The position numbers were made by a program, and so were the translations under genes. Shown here one piece after another: positions 11,599 through 24,155 of a stretch of 64,000 nt of DNA. The stretch lies in contig NC_081405.1 in the NCBI RefSeq assembly GCF_030272615.1, positions 155,169,613 to 155,233,612 on the forward strand, in the 5' to 3' direction. Source of the DNA: Cryptomeria japonica. Taxonomy: Eukaryota > Streptophyta > Pinopsida > Cupressales > Cupressaceae. A model generated the notes under the pieces. The model saw nothing but the letters and a program-made list of their open reading frames with translations, was not told the origin of the DNA and did not search any database. The first letter of the stretch is position 1; every line of letters begins with the position of its first letter.

Positions 11599-13833
11599 GT
11601 TCTTTTTCTGGCATGCCCGGTGGGACCGAATTTTGTGAGCTTTATATCACTCACTAGAGATTTGGTGCCTTCTTCAATGTTTTTAGCCTTAAAGAGGTAT
11701 TCTGCAAGCATGTGGTGACTTTGCAAGTTCAAATCATTTGAGCGATTGTAATTGGCATGTACCCGATTCTCTATTTTGAGCAGACCTTTTCCTAGTCTTG
11801 TTTAAAACATCATTTGTAGATCTCTTACTTTCCTTATGCGTCACCATGGAAGAATGCTATGAACAATGCATGTTTCCACCTCCTTTCCATGAAAATGCAA
11901 GTATTCGACCTCCTTGTCAATAATATCAAGTTGTCTATGCTCCCGGTTTTGCTTTATATTCCCCTACTACAACAAGTTATGAGCAACTTCCTAATGCTTT
12001 CGTCCCACCCACCCCTGCACAGCCTTTTTGGCAGCCTACATATGCTTACTAGCAACCAAAAGAGGCTTATTATGTCTCCCATCAGTATTCCAACCCCTTT
12101 CCCCAACATCAAAATGTAAGAAACTTGGAAAATGTTAGGGTCAGAGAAATAATGATGAGTTTCCAAGAACAGTTGAAGGCTATTGAGGAGGATCAAGAAT
12201 ACTATCTACAACATGATCGACTTTCTTATCAGTCCTGACTTCACTAGCAATGGGTGGAGGCTCAGAGAAAATAACAAGAGCAGTTTCTTGCAATGCAAGC
12301 TTTTTCTAGGGAAGAAGAGATCAAACAAATAGCAGGCATCGAAGAGAAGCTTACGGAAGAGGAGAAATCAGCCATTGGAGCTCCTAAACTAGAAATCCCA
12401 AGCATCATACAGGGGAAGCCTTTTGATGGGCCCCTTGAATCTCTTTTGCAAAAATTATTTCCCCCTCAGCTCTTTGTCCCTAATACCATTTCACTTTTCA
12501 AGGGTGGACCTGTTCTTTGGAGGGCTGATTGGTCTCGTGAATAGATGAAAGAAGAGGAGTAGTTTGCTAGCTGTGAGCTTCTATATGCTTGCAAGGTTGA
12601 AGAAACACCCTTAGCACCAAAGGAAAATGAAGGTGAGCAACTGCAACAATAAGGCATCGACCAGATAAGGGAGCAAAATGAAGAAGAGGATTTATTCCTC
12701 TAATTTGATGAACTTCCTTGCTTTGTTGACCATGAGGAAGAGGACTTTTCCATTTCTATAGTCGAAGAAGTTTTAAAGAAGCAAGTGGATGTTGAAGAGT
12801 ATGGTGGATCGTGTGAATATGAGGAAGCTCGTGAGGTTGAACAAGAGGAGGAGCTTGATGCTTCTATAGATCATCATGAAGACCAACATGAAGTAAGGCT
12901 GATCTCCGTTGTGGAAGGAAGATAAGAGGAGGCTGATGAAGACCTATTTTGGGATGAGTTAGAAGATTTTTGCTCATCTTTTGACATCAAGCCATCATCC
13001 CTTGAGCTAGAGGATCATTGTGAGTGTGCACAACAAGAGGGGGTTCCCATACCAGCGAATGAGCCATGAAAACCAACCCTTGCTAGTCAACAAGAAATCA
13101 AGGAAGCAGAGCATGACTGCAAGTCCAATGTTGATTGGCTGGACTTGATACTTTCATGAGGATGTCCCATCCGACATCTAGCTCAGCTGGAGAGATGCAA
13201 GTCACCGTTGGTCATGCTTGTCTCTAAGCATGAAGATGAGCATCAAGGAAAGAAGGTTCAAACCATTCATTCACTGCAGGAGGATAGTGTTCGAAAATGG
13301 GTAGGCTTCTTTATTCCTAGTCTGTGGGAGGCATTCCAACAGTTTGTTGGATGCTTATTATTTTTTCCTTTATGGTTGCTTGTCCAAGAACATGTGAAGC
13401 ATCAGAAGTTGGTCAGAAGGGGAAGCTACTTTGATAAGTCAGTTAATGGCTTTGTTTGATTTCCTTACAGAGTTCGAAGATCATGTAAATAATAGTTAGA
13501 TGTTTTTACTTTCCAAGAAGTGCGGTTGCACATGTGGCATTCTCCTTAAGAGAATGCATGTTTTAGATTCCGGTTTTCCTCCAAGTGCAATAGTGTTCAT
13601 GTTTTGTGGACGCGTTTTGTGACTCTATTCCCAATGGATAGCTAAGGCTTCCGATTTTATAATGTTGACATTTGTTTGCCCTTATTATTCATCATTGAGA
13701 GCCGATCTGAGATATCTAGAATGAATTAGCAAGTGGAAGCTCCCTTTTGGAATGAATAAGGCATTCTGGTCTACGAAACTAGAGATTTTGGGTTCAACCT
13801 CCACAGGAAGAGGTCCCTCGCGAGTCACTAAAA
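11599..13833 (+). pseudogene. Element D internal region, possible gag remnant
   Basis: The segment TGGCATGCCCGGTGGGACC (11609-11627), ten bases after the LTR, is a likely primer-binding site but not of the tRNA-iMet type. The following 2.2 kb contains short frames rich in Glu, Pro and Leu (12293-12544 and 13208-13459 are the clearest) that could be remnants of a gag-like protein. None carries a domain I recognise, and the region is heavily broken. Confidence 0.4.
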
Positions 13834-15245
13834 TGTAGATAATATCTATGCTTTTGGGGGTTTATGATCAAGGCATTGATGGAAACATGTTGAAATCAGC
13901 TCGAAGGAGATCCTGACAGATCAGAGGTGAGAAAAACCAAAAATCCAATTTTTGGTATTTTGTCTATGTTTTAGTATTTTGCATTTTTGGAGGGCTCTGG
14001 AGAAATATTTGGGGTCAAAAATATTCCCAATCCTTTAACTCGACTGAAACTAGATCTTTTGAAGACCTTTCCAATGATGTAAGCGGCTTGAGATTTTGAG
14101 TGCCGAGTGGAAAGTTATGATCCCGCCAAGTCAAGACCAAATTTTTGCCGTTCATGTGGAGTAGGTACGAGCACACCACATGTTAGCATGATGTAGTTTC
14201 TCGTAGGCCCACAAATTTCCACTCTACCAAAGGCACGCGAGAGTGCCATGTGTCAGCCTTACGGGGTGTTCAATGACAAAGGGAAAAGAGGGCTCCAAGA
14301 GCTCCGCCCATGTGCCATGTGGACCGACAAAGTGCAGACGTAGAGATGTTTTGAGCCTGGGGAGATTTCAAAAGAATGCCTTTGTTCCTTTCAAAGGTGG
14401 AAGGTAGCAAGAGGCACCATGTGGTAAAACCAGGAAGCGTGAATGAAAACAAAGCAGAAACCCGCTTGATCAAGTAGTTTCAACAGAAAAAGGGAATTTC
14501 CAAGTGGCAACCCTACTGCATGCATGGAGGAAAATAATGATGCAAAGATCAAGCTTGCGACAGCTACAACAACCTCCATGATGATGGTAGACACACAACA
14601 GATATGTAGGGGCCTTTTTAGTTTCAATCGTTATTTTGGATCAAAGGGGTTTTTTCTATATAAGCCCAAGGGTGCATTGTAAAAAGGGGTTCAAAACTTA
14701 TGTTTTTAGAGATATAGACTGATATTCTAGAGGAATCAAGCCTTTAAGTTGTGATTGTATTTCTGAAGAGGGGATAACCAGAATGTGCTTGCGACCTCTA
14801 TGATTACTATTTTTTCAGAATGCTTTAGTATTTTTTTGAGCATCTTTGAGATTCTGAAATAACTTTGGAAATATATGCCTAATACTCATTCGATTAAACT
14901 ATGATTTTGCACTTGTTATTTGGTGGATGCGTGGTGTGTATTGCTCTATGTTAAAAGAATTTTTGGTCATATCTTGATTACTGTACTGGGCATGTAGATT
15001 GTTGAATGGGCCTCAAAATAACATGTATGTGAAGTTCTTTGTGCCCCTTATTGCATTAAAATCAATTGCAGCATATCGCTTATAGTATATTTGCTTTTAT
15101 GTTTCCTTCTTTCCCTTTTCTCCTCCCAAATGAACAAAGAGTTAGCTTCTAAAATCCTAGAGGTCACTCAGTGAACACGCGCAGGTCCACCATCACTGAG
15201 TTTCCCATAAGGTTGTTTTCATAGAAGCAATTTTATCAATCAATA
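13834..15245 (+). repeat. Element D 3' LTR (1412 bp)
   Basis: Collinear with 10161-11598 apart from small gaps. It is followed at once by the GAATC target duplication and by the resumed RT sequence of element A. Confidence 0.85.
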
Positions 15246-16360
15246 GAATCCTAGAAGAAGAGGTTTATATTGAACAACCGGATGGGTTTGCATTGACTGA
15301 AGACAAGGATATGGCATGCAAACTACATAAAGCTTTGTATGGATTAAAGAAAGCTCTGAGGGCATGTTATGAGAGACTTCATTCACATCTGATAAAGATT
15401 GGATTTCAGAGAAACAATGAGGATAACAACATTTAGTTGAAGACAAAAGGAGACAAATTATTGATTGTATAAGTATTTGTAGATGATATCATATTTGGAG
15501 GAGATGATGATATGAGTCTAAATTTTGCAGAAGAGATGAAAATGGAGTTTGAAATTTCTCTGATAGGTGAGATTAATTTTTTCATTGGTTTACAAGTACA
15601 TTAGATGAAAGGTGGTATGCTTATCAGTTAGTCCAAGTATGTGAAGGATGTATTGAAAACCTTTTGGATGGAAAACTCTAAACCGGTTGGAACTCCCATG
15701 GCTATAAGTTGCAGATTATCAAAATAAGATGATTCAGATCCAATAGATGGATTTGAGTATAGATATATGATTGGAAAATTGCATTATATTGTTCATAACA
15801 GACCAAATATTTCTCATGCAGTTGGTATTGTGGCTAGATTTCAAAAAAATCCTAAAGAGACTCACATGGTGGCAATGGAGAGAATTTTTAGATATCTTAG
15901 AGGGACTATTGATTATGGTTTATGGTATCCATACAAAGGAAATTTCTCTTTGCAGGTATTCACTGATGCTAATTGGGAAGGTAATGTAGATGATCGAAAG
16001 AGCACAATTGGTGGTGCATTCTTTCTAGGAGGAAGACTAGTATCTTGGACCAATAAGAAACAAAATTGTATTTCTCAGTCTATAACAGAAGCAGAGTATG
16101 TGGCTGCATCCATGAACTGTACACAAGCTATATGGATGAGACATGTATTGGAAGGATTCAAGGAGACTATGACAGAACCAATGATCATATATTGTGATAA
16201 TACAAGTGCAATAAGTATTTCAAAGAATCTGGTATTGCATGCTAAAACAAAGCATATTGAACTGAAGTATCATTTTCACATGTCAGGATGGAACATGTGT
16301 CAAGTAAGGAGCAGTTAGCAGACAAATTCACTAAGCCGTTGCCTAAGGCTACCTTTTAAT
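15246..16360 (+). pseudogene. Element A pol, C-terminal RT and RNase H
   Basis: The RT of element A resumes here with EEEVYIEQPDG, passes the catalytic FVDDIIFGGDDD segment (about 15475-15510) and EFEISLIGEINFFIGLQV, and ends in a Copia RNase H. The RNase H shows TDANWEGNVDDRKS, the SWTNKKQ segment, ITEAEYVAAS and the Asp in YCDNTSA (about 15960-16290). KTKHIELKYHF near 16250 is the usual C-terminal block. FVDDIIFGG with EFExSxIGE resembles plant sirevirus RTs. Broken. Confidence 0.9.
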
Positions 16361-16581
16361 ATCTCAGAGGAAAGATAGGGGTTATACCCCTACCTAAGGT
16401 CAACTAAGATGTTGTTGAAGTATCAATCCAGTGGACTTATTCAAGATTTTTCACTATGGATTGATGAAGGATGGGCTACTCCTCAAAGGGAACAACTGAG
16501 ATGAAGAAATCAAGAGTAGTAGAGTTGGAAGAATCATTTGCAATAGAAGATATGACACTTTGTACCTTTGGCGTTGTTGTC

Positions 16582-16595
16582 AAAGGGGGAGAAGA
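16582..16595 (+). promoter_or_regulatory. Element A upstream polypurine-like tract
   Basis: AAAGGGGGAGAAG lies 160 bp before the 3' LTR and resembles the terminal polypurine tract. Multiplied polypurine tracts upstream of the 3' LTR are known from plant sireviruses. Confidence 0.5.
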
Positions 16596-16730
16596 AAATC
16601 AATGGGGAGAAGAGCAATAAAGGGAGAAGAAAAGAAAAGGAGGAGAAGGATATTGAAAACAAGTGCAATAGTCATAACACAAACTCTGACAGTTTTGCAT
16701 GATGAGTCTTTTGGTGTTGCCATCAATGCC

Positions 16731-16742
16731 AAAGGGGGAGAT
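16731..16742 (+). promoter_or_regulatory. Element A polypurine tract
   Basis: AAAGGGGGAGAT directly precedes the 3' LTR start. It is the expected primer for plus-strand DNA synthesis, and the same phrase (CAATGCCAAAGGGGGAGA) occurs at the corresponding place in element C. Confidence 0.8.
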
Positions 16743-17479
16743 TATTGGCATTGAACATAATTGATGATGAGATGAAAAGATAACCAATAAAGTTATTGTT
16801 GGCATAACCGGTAAAGTTGGTAAAGTTGGTAAAGTTGATGGAGATTGCTAGCTAGATTATGTTGATATAGTTGTTAAGTTGTTTGATGACTTTGTTTGTG
16901 TTGTCATTGATGAAAACCATGTTTTACTATTTATCTAAGTCATCTAGACCTATAGATAAAGCCTAATCGGTAGTGGAACCGGTTTACAAGGTAAGAAAGA
17001 ATAGTGTGATGATCAAGACACTGATATAGATGATTGGTGATGAGTTAGGCGTTGTGGTTTTACAAGAGTATTGGAGATAGGAACATGCATCTATGTTCTA
17101 CACTGAATCAACAAATACAATGTATTGAGTGATTTATGATTGACTATCACAAACTCTATGAAGAAGAATGTATACCGGTAACAGATCTTTAACCGGTAAT
17201 GATTTATGGTTTGGGGGTGGATCTTATCATGTTCATAACTTATTGATGACATGTCATAATCCATGTGAAGTGATAAGAAGTTGTTTGAGCACATACAAGG
17301 ATCATATTTCTTGGGAAACAACAAAGTGCTTAGCAGAATGTGACAAGGGTTTGATTGCTTACCGAATCGATGTGTGGTGATGAGCGGTGATCATTCAACA
17401 GTGGACATTGTCTTGAAATTTGTTGTAATGATCTGTAATGTATTTTGGCAGACTATTTTTCTATGTGTGATATAAATTT
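16743..17479 (+). repeat. Element A 3' LTR, first part
   Basis: Collinear with 6212-6948 of the 5' LTR, then interrupted by element B. The LTR resumes at 32243. The 5-mers AATTT (17475-17479) and AATTC (32243-32247) are the target duplication of element B; the undisturbed 5' LTR has AATTC here. Confidence 0.9.
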
Positions 17480-18712
17480 TGTTAGATAGTTCAAATAACT
17501 GGAAGACTACTGAGAGGGGGGCGAATCAGTTGTCACAGATTACCAAAACCATTAGAAATTAAAATTTTAATATCGGAACCCAAAACATTAATACCAAAAT
17601 GCTTAAACCAAATACCAGAATAACAAATAAACCAATTAAGCATAAATAATAATCAGAGAATAAATACCATCCACATGGCACCAAAATTTATACGTGGAAA
17701 ATCCGGTAAAGGGAAAAACCATGGTGGGAAGCCTACCCATAGTCCGATAATACTTTTGCTGTAAGTATGTGAATTATAATTGAGGGGCCTGCACTTGCAG
17801 GAAGGCCAATAGCTTAGAGTGCACTGCTCATCAAAAAAGGAGTCCCACTGACTACATAGAAATCCAAACTATAATCCAGTGAAATGATTGAACTGCAAAG
17901 ATAACATCTCCTATGCCTGAGTACAGTTCCAGTTAAGCTCAATATCAGAGGACTAAATCCTCTTACATAAACCTAATTCGATCTCCAATGATCGACCAAA
18001 TCCTCTACTTGAATGATATTACATTATTCACACATTACATATCCATATCCCATACCATGATCTTGATGATCTACAATGAGATCTTACACCATATATATAC
18101 AAACCCTCAACCTTAAACAATCAGGTCAACCACCAGACAATAAACCAATTACATAATTGAAAACATGTTGGCCTTAGACCAAAAATATAATATCCAACCC
18201 ACAAGACATCCCAGAAACACATCAAGAGGTCCAATCCACATGTTACATTAAGCTGGTCCATAACCTAGATAACACTGGGACCCAATATAGGTCCACATGC
18301 TAAAGCAATTATCCCAATATGCTAAGTATTGAACATGATCACCATTATCATCCTTAATCTCCACTAGAAGCTACACCAACACCACTTATGCATATCATCA
18401 AATATCTTCATCAAATCTCTGGCAGTGAAACCCTCATCGGAACCACAAACCAAGCTTCTAAGCAAACATGATAGCATCTGATCACCAGTTCAAAACCAAC
18501 TGACTGAATATGAATATGAGTAGCACGAATAAGCCAATTCCATAAACAAAACATACAAGAGCATACCAGATCATGCCGGATCCAAACCAACCAAAAACAA
18601 CACAACCTATCGGGACCAGTAGAGTGCCAGTAAAGCATCCAAAAAAGCTAGTATTGACATCAATGACAAAACATCAATGCAATACATAATCAATTCATTA
18701 AAATGACCAACA
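17480..18712 (-). repeat. Element B left LTR (3' LTR of the element, 1233 bp)
   Basis: Bounded on the plus strand by TGTTAGATAG and CCAACA. It contains the conserved hairpin segment at 17695-17721 and is repeated at 23388-24155 plus 31792-32242. Confidence 0.9.
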
Positions 18713-18714
18713 AT

Positions 18715-18963
18715 CTCCCCCTTTGGCATTGATGGAAACACTGGATGTGAAAAAAATCTAATTACAAAGAAATGCCAAACAAGTCTCCCCCAATGGAAGA
18801 CAACCAATAATCTCCCTCATTAAGATATAGCAATGAAGTTTTGAAATAAAGACCAAAATCCCCCTTTGAATGATATCTCTGTAAAGCTTTGTATTACACA
18901 TGTATCTCTCCCCCTAATGTATACAACTCCTTATGTTTTTCACATCAATATGTCTCCCCCTTT
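18715..18963 (-). promoter_or_regulatory. Element B multiplied polypurine tracts
   Basis: Read on the minus strand, AAAGGGGGAG (18715-18724) abuts the LTR as the terminal polypurine tract. Related G-runs recur at about 18857-18867, 18907-18916 and 18954-18963. The region from here to 19200 is otherwise non-coding. Repeated polypurine tracts at this place are a known sirevirus trait. Confidence 0.7.
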
Positions 18964-19206
18964 GACATCAATGCCATAAATTTGACAAAAAAAAACATAA
19001 ACCACTGAAACACAAAGCTAACTACTCCCCCAGAGCAATAGCATCCCCACATCAGTGCCATAATGAATAATATCTCTGATAATACATACCAAAATGATGC
19101 CAAAAAGAATCAATCAGTTCTCTATCAGAGGGGCAGAAACCCCTAACCTCTCTCTCAGGTACTCAAATGGCTCTTTAGGCAAAGGTTTAGTGAAAATATT
19201 TGCAAT

Positions 19207-19668
19207 CTACTCTTTAGTGTTCACATAAACCAGTCTAACTTCATTTTCTTTCACCTTCTCCTTCAAAAAGTTATACTTGATAGATATGTGCTTTGTCTTA
19301 GAGTGAAATGGCAGATTCTTTGATATGTCAATAGCAATAGAGTTATCATAGTGAATAACTACCAGTCCAGTGTAGTGCACTTTGATATCCTTCAACATTT
19401 GCCTCATCCATAGAACCTGTGTACAGTTAGTAACTACATCAACATACTCAGCTTCAACAATAGATAAAGAAGTACATGACTGTTTCTTGCTGATCCATGA
19501 AACCAACTTCTTTCCAAGAAAGAAAGCTCCTCCATAAGTATTTTTCCGGTCATCAACATCTCCATCCCAATCAACATTTGTATATGCATATAAAGTAAAG
19601 TCATCATACTTAGGGTACCACAAACCATATTCTGATGTACCTTGCAAGTATCTAAAAATTCTTTTCAC
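19207..19668 (-). pseudogene. Element B RNase H
   Basis: A 153-codon open stretch with the Copia RNase H landmarks: FRYLQGTSEYGLWYP, the VDWDGDVDDRK catalytic segment, SWISKKQSCTSLS, the VEAEYVD segment, and HYDNSIAIDISKN with KTKHISIKYNF. It forms the C-terminal end of pol and removes the RNA template during reverse transcription. Confidence 0.92.
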
Positions 19669-19949
19669 TGCACTCTCATGTTTTTCTCTAGGATCACTCT
19701 GAAATTAGATGCAATACAAACAAAATTCATTATGTCAAGCCTAGTCTGAGTCAAATAAAGGAGACCTCCAATAATAGATTTGTATCTTGTAGGATTTACT
19801 GATGTAGAAACATTTTTCCTTGTCAATTTCTCACTTGTAACCATAGGAGTACTTACCGGTCTAGAATCTCCCATACCAAATTTCTTCAACAATTCCCTAG
19901 CACACTTAGTTTGATAGATGAAAATACATTTATCAGTCTGAGTAATCTA

Positions 19950-21030
19950 CAAACCTAAGAAAAATTTCATTTCCCCAATCATAGACATTTCAAATTCTTT
20001 CTCCATATTTTTAGAAAATTCCATGCACAAGTTATCTTCACCTCCAAAAATGATGTCATCAACAAATACTTCAATAATCAATATATCATCATCAATGAAC
20101 TTATAATATTAATTACTATCAGCATTACCCTTAGTAAAACCAAGCTTCAAAAGATATTTATCCAACCTTGCATACCAAGCTCCAGGTGCCTGCTTCAATC
20201 CATATAAAGCTTTCCTTAACCTGCAAACCATGTTTGTATCATATGAAAGTGAAAAACCATCAGGTTGCTCAATATAAACTTCTTCATCAAGATCCACATT
20301 AAAAAAATGCACACTTAACATCCATCTGATAAACCTTGTAGTTCTTATGGGCATCATAGGCAAGAAATAATCTTACAACTTCAATCCTATCTACAGATGC
20401 AAAAGTCTCACCATAATCAATTCCTTCCTTCTGAGAATATCCTTTACAAACCAATCTAGCCTTATTCCTTACAACTTGACCACCCTCATTCAATTTATTC
20501 CTAAAAATCCATTTAGTTCCAATAACATTCTTATTTTTAGGCTGGGGAACTAAAGTCCACGTGTTATTCTTCTCAATTTGATCTAATTCTTCTTCCATAG
20601 ATTTCAACCAACATTCATCTTTACATGCTTCAATTACTGATACCGATTCAACATGAGAAATTAAACATACCTTATTAGTTGCCAGTCTTCTTCTTGTCAT
20701 CACTCCATTGTTCTTATCCCCAATGATCTGATCTTCTGAATGATTCAATCTCACATACCTAGGAGTCTTCTGGCTCTCTGTTCTTCTTCCTGATTCTTTA
20801 GTTAATGTTGAATTTTTTGATACTGTCGGAGTAATTGGTTCAACACTCTGTTCCGGTAAAGATGCTACCGGTTCAGATAGAATCATTTCCACCACTGATT
20901 CTTGCTCATAAACTCTGATATGACTTCTATTCAGCTCATCCACCTTGACATTAGCATTCTCCATAATTCTCTGCAATCTTGTGTTATAACATCTATATGC
21001 CTTACTTTCATTATAATAATCAAGAAACAT
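19950..21030 (-). pseudogene. Element B reverse transcriptase
   Basis: In minus-strand order it shows PRYVRLNHSEDQIIGDKN, the EELDQIEKNNTWTLVPQP segment, GTKWIFRNKLNEGG and NKARLVCKGYSQKEG, then EEVYIEQPDGFSLS, the LYGLKQAPGAWYARLDKYL motif, and the catalytic FVDDIIFGG near 20050-20070. It ends toward a GEMKFFLGLQ segment. This is the Copia polymerase. A poly-Ser/Thr-containing linker (about 20780-20900) separates it from integrase. Broken. Confidence 0.93.
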
Positions 21031-21033
21031 GCC

Positions 21034-21841
21034 TTAATCAAATCTAGGATCAAATTTGCCAATGATATAATCTCTCATGATATAACATTTAATACCAAAT
21101 ATTCTAAAATACTTAGCTTTAGGTGTATTGCCAAACCATAATTCATAAGGTGTCTTACTGGTTTCTCCTTTGATATGTACTCTGTTGAATGTATAAACAA
21201 TTGTGCTCACTGCTTCTCTCCAATAGATATGAGGTAGACTAGCTTTCATCATCATTATTCTAGCAGCATCCAAGATAGTTATGTTCTTCCTTTCCACAAC
21301 TCCATTCTGCCGAGGTGTCCGGGGAGCAGAAAATTGTCTCCTTATACCATGCTTCTCACAAAATTTATTAAACTCACCGGAAGTGAATTCTCCACCATGA
21401 TCTGACCTCAAAAATTTAATCTTCAATCCTATCTCTGTCTCAACTTTAGCTTTAAAGATTTTTAAACTTTTCAAAAGCTTCAAATTTCTCCCTTAGAAAA
21501 GTAACCCAAATCATTCTAGAATAATCATCAATGATTAGCATGAAATATCTATCACCTTGAAAACTTATAACTCTAGCAGGGCCACACAAATCAGTATGAA
21601 TAAGATCAAGAACATCATTATATTTATCCTTTATACTCCTAAAAGAGGTTTTGACCTATTTTCCCATTTGACATTCTTTACATATCGGATTATAGGGCTT
21701 CACAATATTAGGTATATCTCTGTCTGCCTTACTTGAACTAATCTTTACAAGGCAATCAAAATTCACATGACATAGCCTCGTATGCCATAGCCAACTCTCA
21801 TCAATTTGTGCAATCAAACATGTCTTCTCACTAGAATTCAA
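21034..21841 (-). pseudogene. Element B integrase (zinc and catalytic core domains)
   Basis: The N-terminal part (21656-21841) has the pre-integrase HHCC pattern: WHTRLCHVNFDCLVK, then CKECQMGK. The core (21034-21483) contains RSDHGGEFTSGEFNKFCEKH with the second catalytic Asp, and PRTPRQNGVVERKN with the catalytic Glu, followed by WREAVSTIVYTFNR and KTPYELWFG. It would insert the cDNA into the host genome. Broken. Confidence 0.93.
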
Positions 21842-22125
21842 ATGAAATATATTACCTTTTGTCTGTGTACCAGTTGCAATCTACAAACCAGATCTATTAA
21901 TGATTTTGAATTTCTATCCTTGAACTATAATTGAAATCCCTTATCCACCAATTGTCCTACACTCAAAAGATTATGCCTTAAACCTTCAACAAAATAAACA
22001 TTATTAGTATTGTGATTACCATCCGATGATATAGTCCCTTTTCCTTTGATCATACATGCTTTGTCATCTCCAAATCTAACCAGATTGCCATCAAATTCTT
22101 GCAAAGATAGAAACTTCTCTTTATC

Positions 22126-23330
22126 TCAAGTCATATGATGTGAACAAACACTGTCAATTATCCATTCATCCTTGTCTTCAATTTTAGCAGCAAGTGCCTT
22201 CTCTTTAGGTACATTCTCTTCTAGTGCTGGAACATCTTCCTTGATAGCCATGAACACCCATTCCTTCCCATTGCTAGAACCACTAGCAGAATCTTCTGTC
22301 GGTTCATCATTAGAATCAGTAACAGCTTCCTCATCCGCTATGTAGCATGATTTCTCTTTTTTTTTTCCTGTACTTATACTTGTTTTGATATCCAGGGTTA
22401 GGATTAAAGGATCTTCTAACTCTTTCTTCAAATCTTGAAGTCCTTTTAGGACATCTAGATGCAAAATGACCAATTTTATTACATGCAAAACTTTTAAAAG
22501 GTGCTTTTCCTTCATACTTACTTCCTACCCGTCCTTTAGGTACTCTTCTAGCAAATAGTTCTTCAAGTTGCTCAAACTTGTCATCTTCTCTCTTCATATC
22601 ATCCAATTCCTTTGCATATAAAGATTTCCAATCTTGGTTACCGGTTGATGATGCAGATGCATGAAAAGTAGGTTCAGACTTCACAGCTCGAGAAGGTCCA
22701 AATTATTCAAGCTCAAAAGCAAATAATTTCCCAATGAAGGTATCTCTGTTGACATAAGTATTAGCCATTTCTCTTAATTCATTAATTGTAGTAGCCTTCA
22801 TCTTGTAAGCCAGTTGTAGGGCTCTCAAAACTTTAAAAACAATTTCATCTTCACTCAGAGTTCCACCACAACATTGAATTCCCATAAAAATCTCATTTAC
22901 CCTTTCCATGAATGCAGTAATCCTTTCATCTTCTTCCATCTTTAGGTTTTCATATCTCACCTGGTAACCATCAAGTTTAGCAATCTTCACTATAGGATGA
23001 CCTTCATTAAGAGTCTCCAACTTATCCCATATAGCCTTTCCAAATGATTTGTTAGTTAATCCCATTATTTGATGATCAGAAAGTGCACACAAGAGGACTT
23101 ATCTTTCTCTACAATCATTCTCAAGCTCCTTATCCAAGTTTGCCAAAGGAGGATTGCTAGATGCCGAATTACACCATTCTATGTGATGTCCAAATCTCCT
23201 TACCAAGACATCTCATATGAGTCTCCATCCAAATATTCCATATTGTGTAATTTGTTCCATCAAGCCTAGGAATATCTCACCAAAAGATAGCTCTAGATGA
23301 ACTAGATGAACTTGAACTGTTAGTCGCCAT
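22126..23330 (-). pseudogene. Element B gag with CCHC knuckle and start of protease
   Basis: The region opens MATNSSSSSSSS at 23330, followed by the Copia gag phrase DGTNYTIWN. A Retrotran_gag_2-like core follows (22703-23092) with IWDKLETLNEG, the DERITAFMERVNEI stretch and SEDEIVFKVLRAL. The CCHC knuckle reads CNKIGHFASRCP around 22440-22480. A Ser/Glu/Asp-rich linker leads to the protease active-site block WIIDSVCSHHMT at about 22130-22165. Gag would form the particle and the aspartic protease would process it. Broken. Confidence 0.9.
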
Positions 23331-23374
23331 AGGATCTTCCTCAAGTGGTTAAGCTTTCTGCAGAGAGGACTAGA

Positions 23375-23386
23375 GCTCTGATACCA
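23375..23386 (-). promoter_or_regulatory. Element B primer-binding site (tRNA-iMet)
   Basis: Minus-strand TGGTATCAGAGC is an exact match to the common plant Copia primer site complementary to initiator tRNA-Met, one base inside the LTR. Confidence 0.92.
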
Positions 23387-23387
23387 A

Positions 23388-24155
23388 TGTTTAGATAGTT
23401 CAAATAATAGGAAGACAACTAAGAGGAGGGGGGGGGGGTGAATAAGTTGTCACAGAATATTGGAACCATTAACAATTAAAACTTTAATACCAGAACCCAA
23501 AACATTAATACCATAATGCTTAAACCAAATATCAGAATAATAGATAAACCAATTAAGAATAAACAATAATAAGAGAATAAATACCATCCACATGACACCA
23601 AGATTTATACATGGAAAACCCAGTAAAGGGAAAAACCACAATGGGAAGCCTACCCATAGTTAGATAATACATCTGCAATAAGTATGTGAATTACAATTGA
23701 GGTGCTTGCACTTGCAGGAAGACCAACAACTTAGAGCGCACTGACTACATAGAAATCCAGATTACAATCTAGAGAAATGATTGAACTGCAAAGATAGCAT
23801 CTCCTATGCCTGAGTACAGTTCCGGTTAAGCTCAATAACGAAGGACTAAGTCCTCTTACATAAACCCAATTCAATCTCTAATGATCGACCAAATCCTTTA
23901 CCTGAATAATATTACATTATTCACACATTACATATCCATATCCCATACCATGATCCTGATGATATACAATGAGATCTTACATCATATATATACAAACCTT
24001 CAACAATAAACAATCAGATCGGCCACCAGACAATAAACCAATTACAAAATTACAAAACATGTCGGCCTTAGACCAAACAAATAATATCCAACACATAAGA
24101 CATCCTGGAAACACATCGAGAGATCCAATCCACATGTTACATTAAGACAATCAAT
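23388..24155 (-). repeat. Element B right LTR, first part
   Basis: Collinear with the left LTR from its TGTTTAGATAG end to about ACATTAAG, where element C interrupts it. It contains the conserved hairpin segment at 23612-23638. The last five bases, TCAAT, are the target site of element C. Confidence 0.9.

Larger units (their letters stand above)
10161..15245 (+). mobile_element. Element D: LTR retrotransposon fossil without recognisable pol (LARD-like)
   Basis: Two near-identical flanks (10161-11598 and 13834-15245) start TGTAGATAATATCTA and end in CA or its decayed form. They enclose only 2.2 kb. A perfect 5-bp target duplication GAATC (10156-10160 and 15246-15250) marks insertion into element A's RT. 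I see no protease, RT, RNase H or integrase, so it is best described as a non-autonomous large LTR derivative. The superfamily is undetermined. The LTRs differ by very roughly 7-10% by eye. Broken. Confidence 0.85.
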
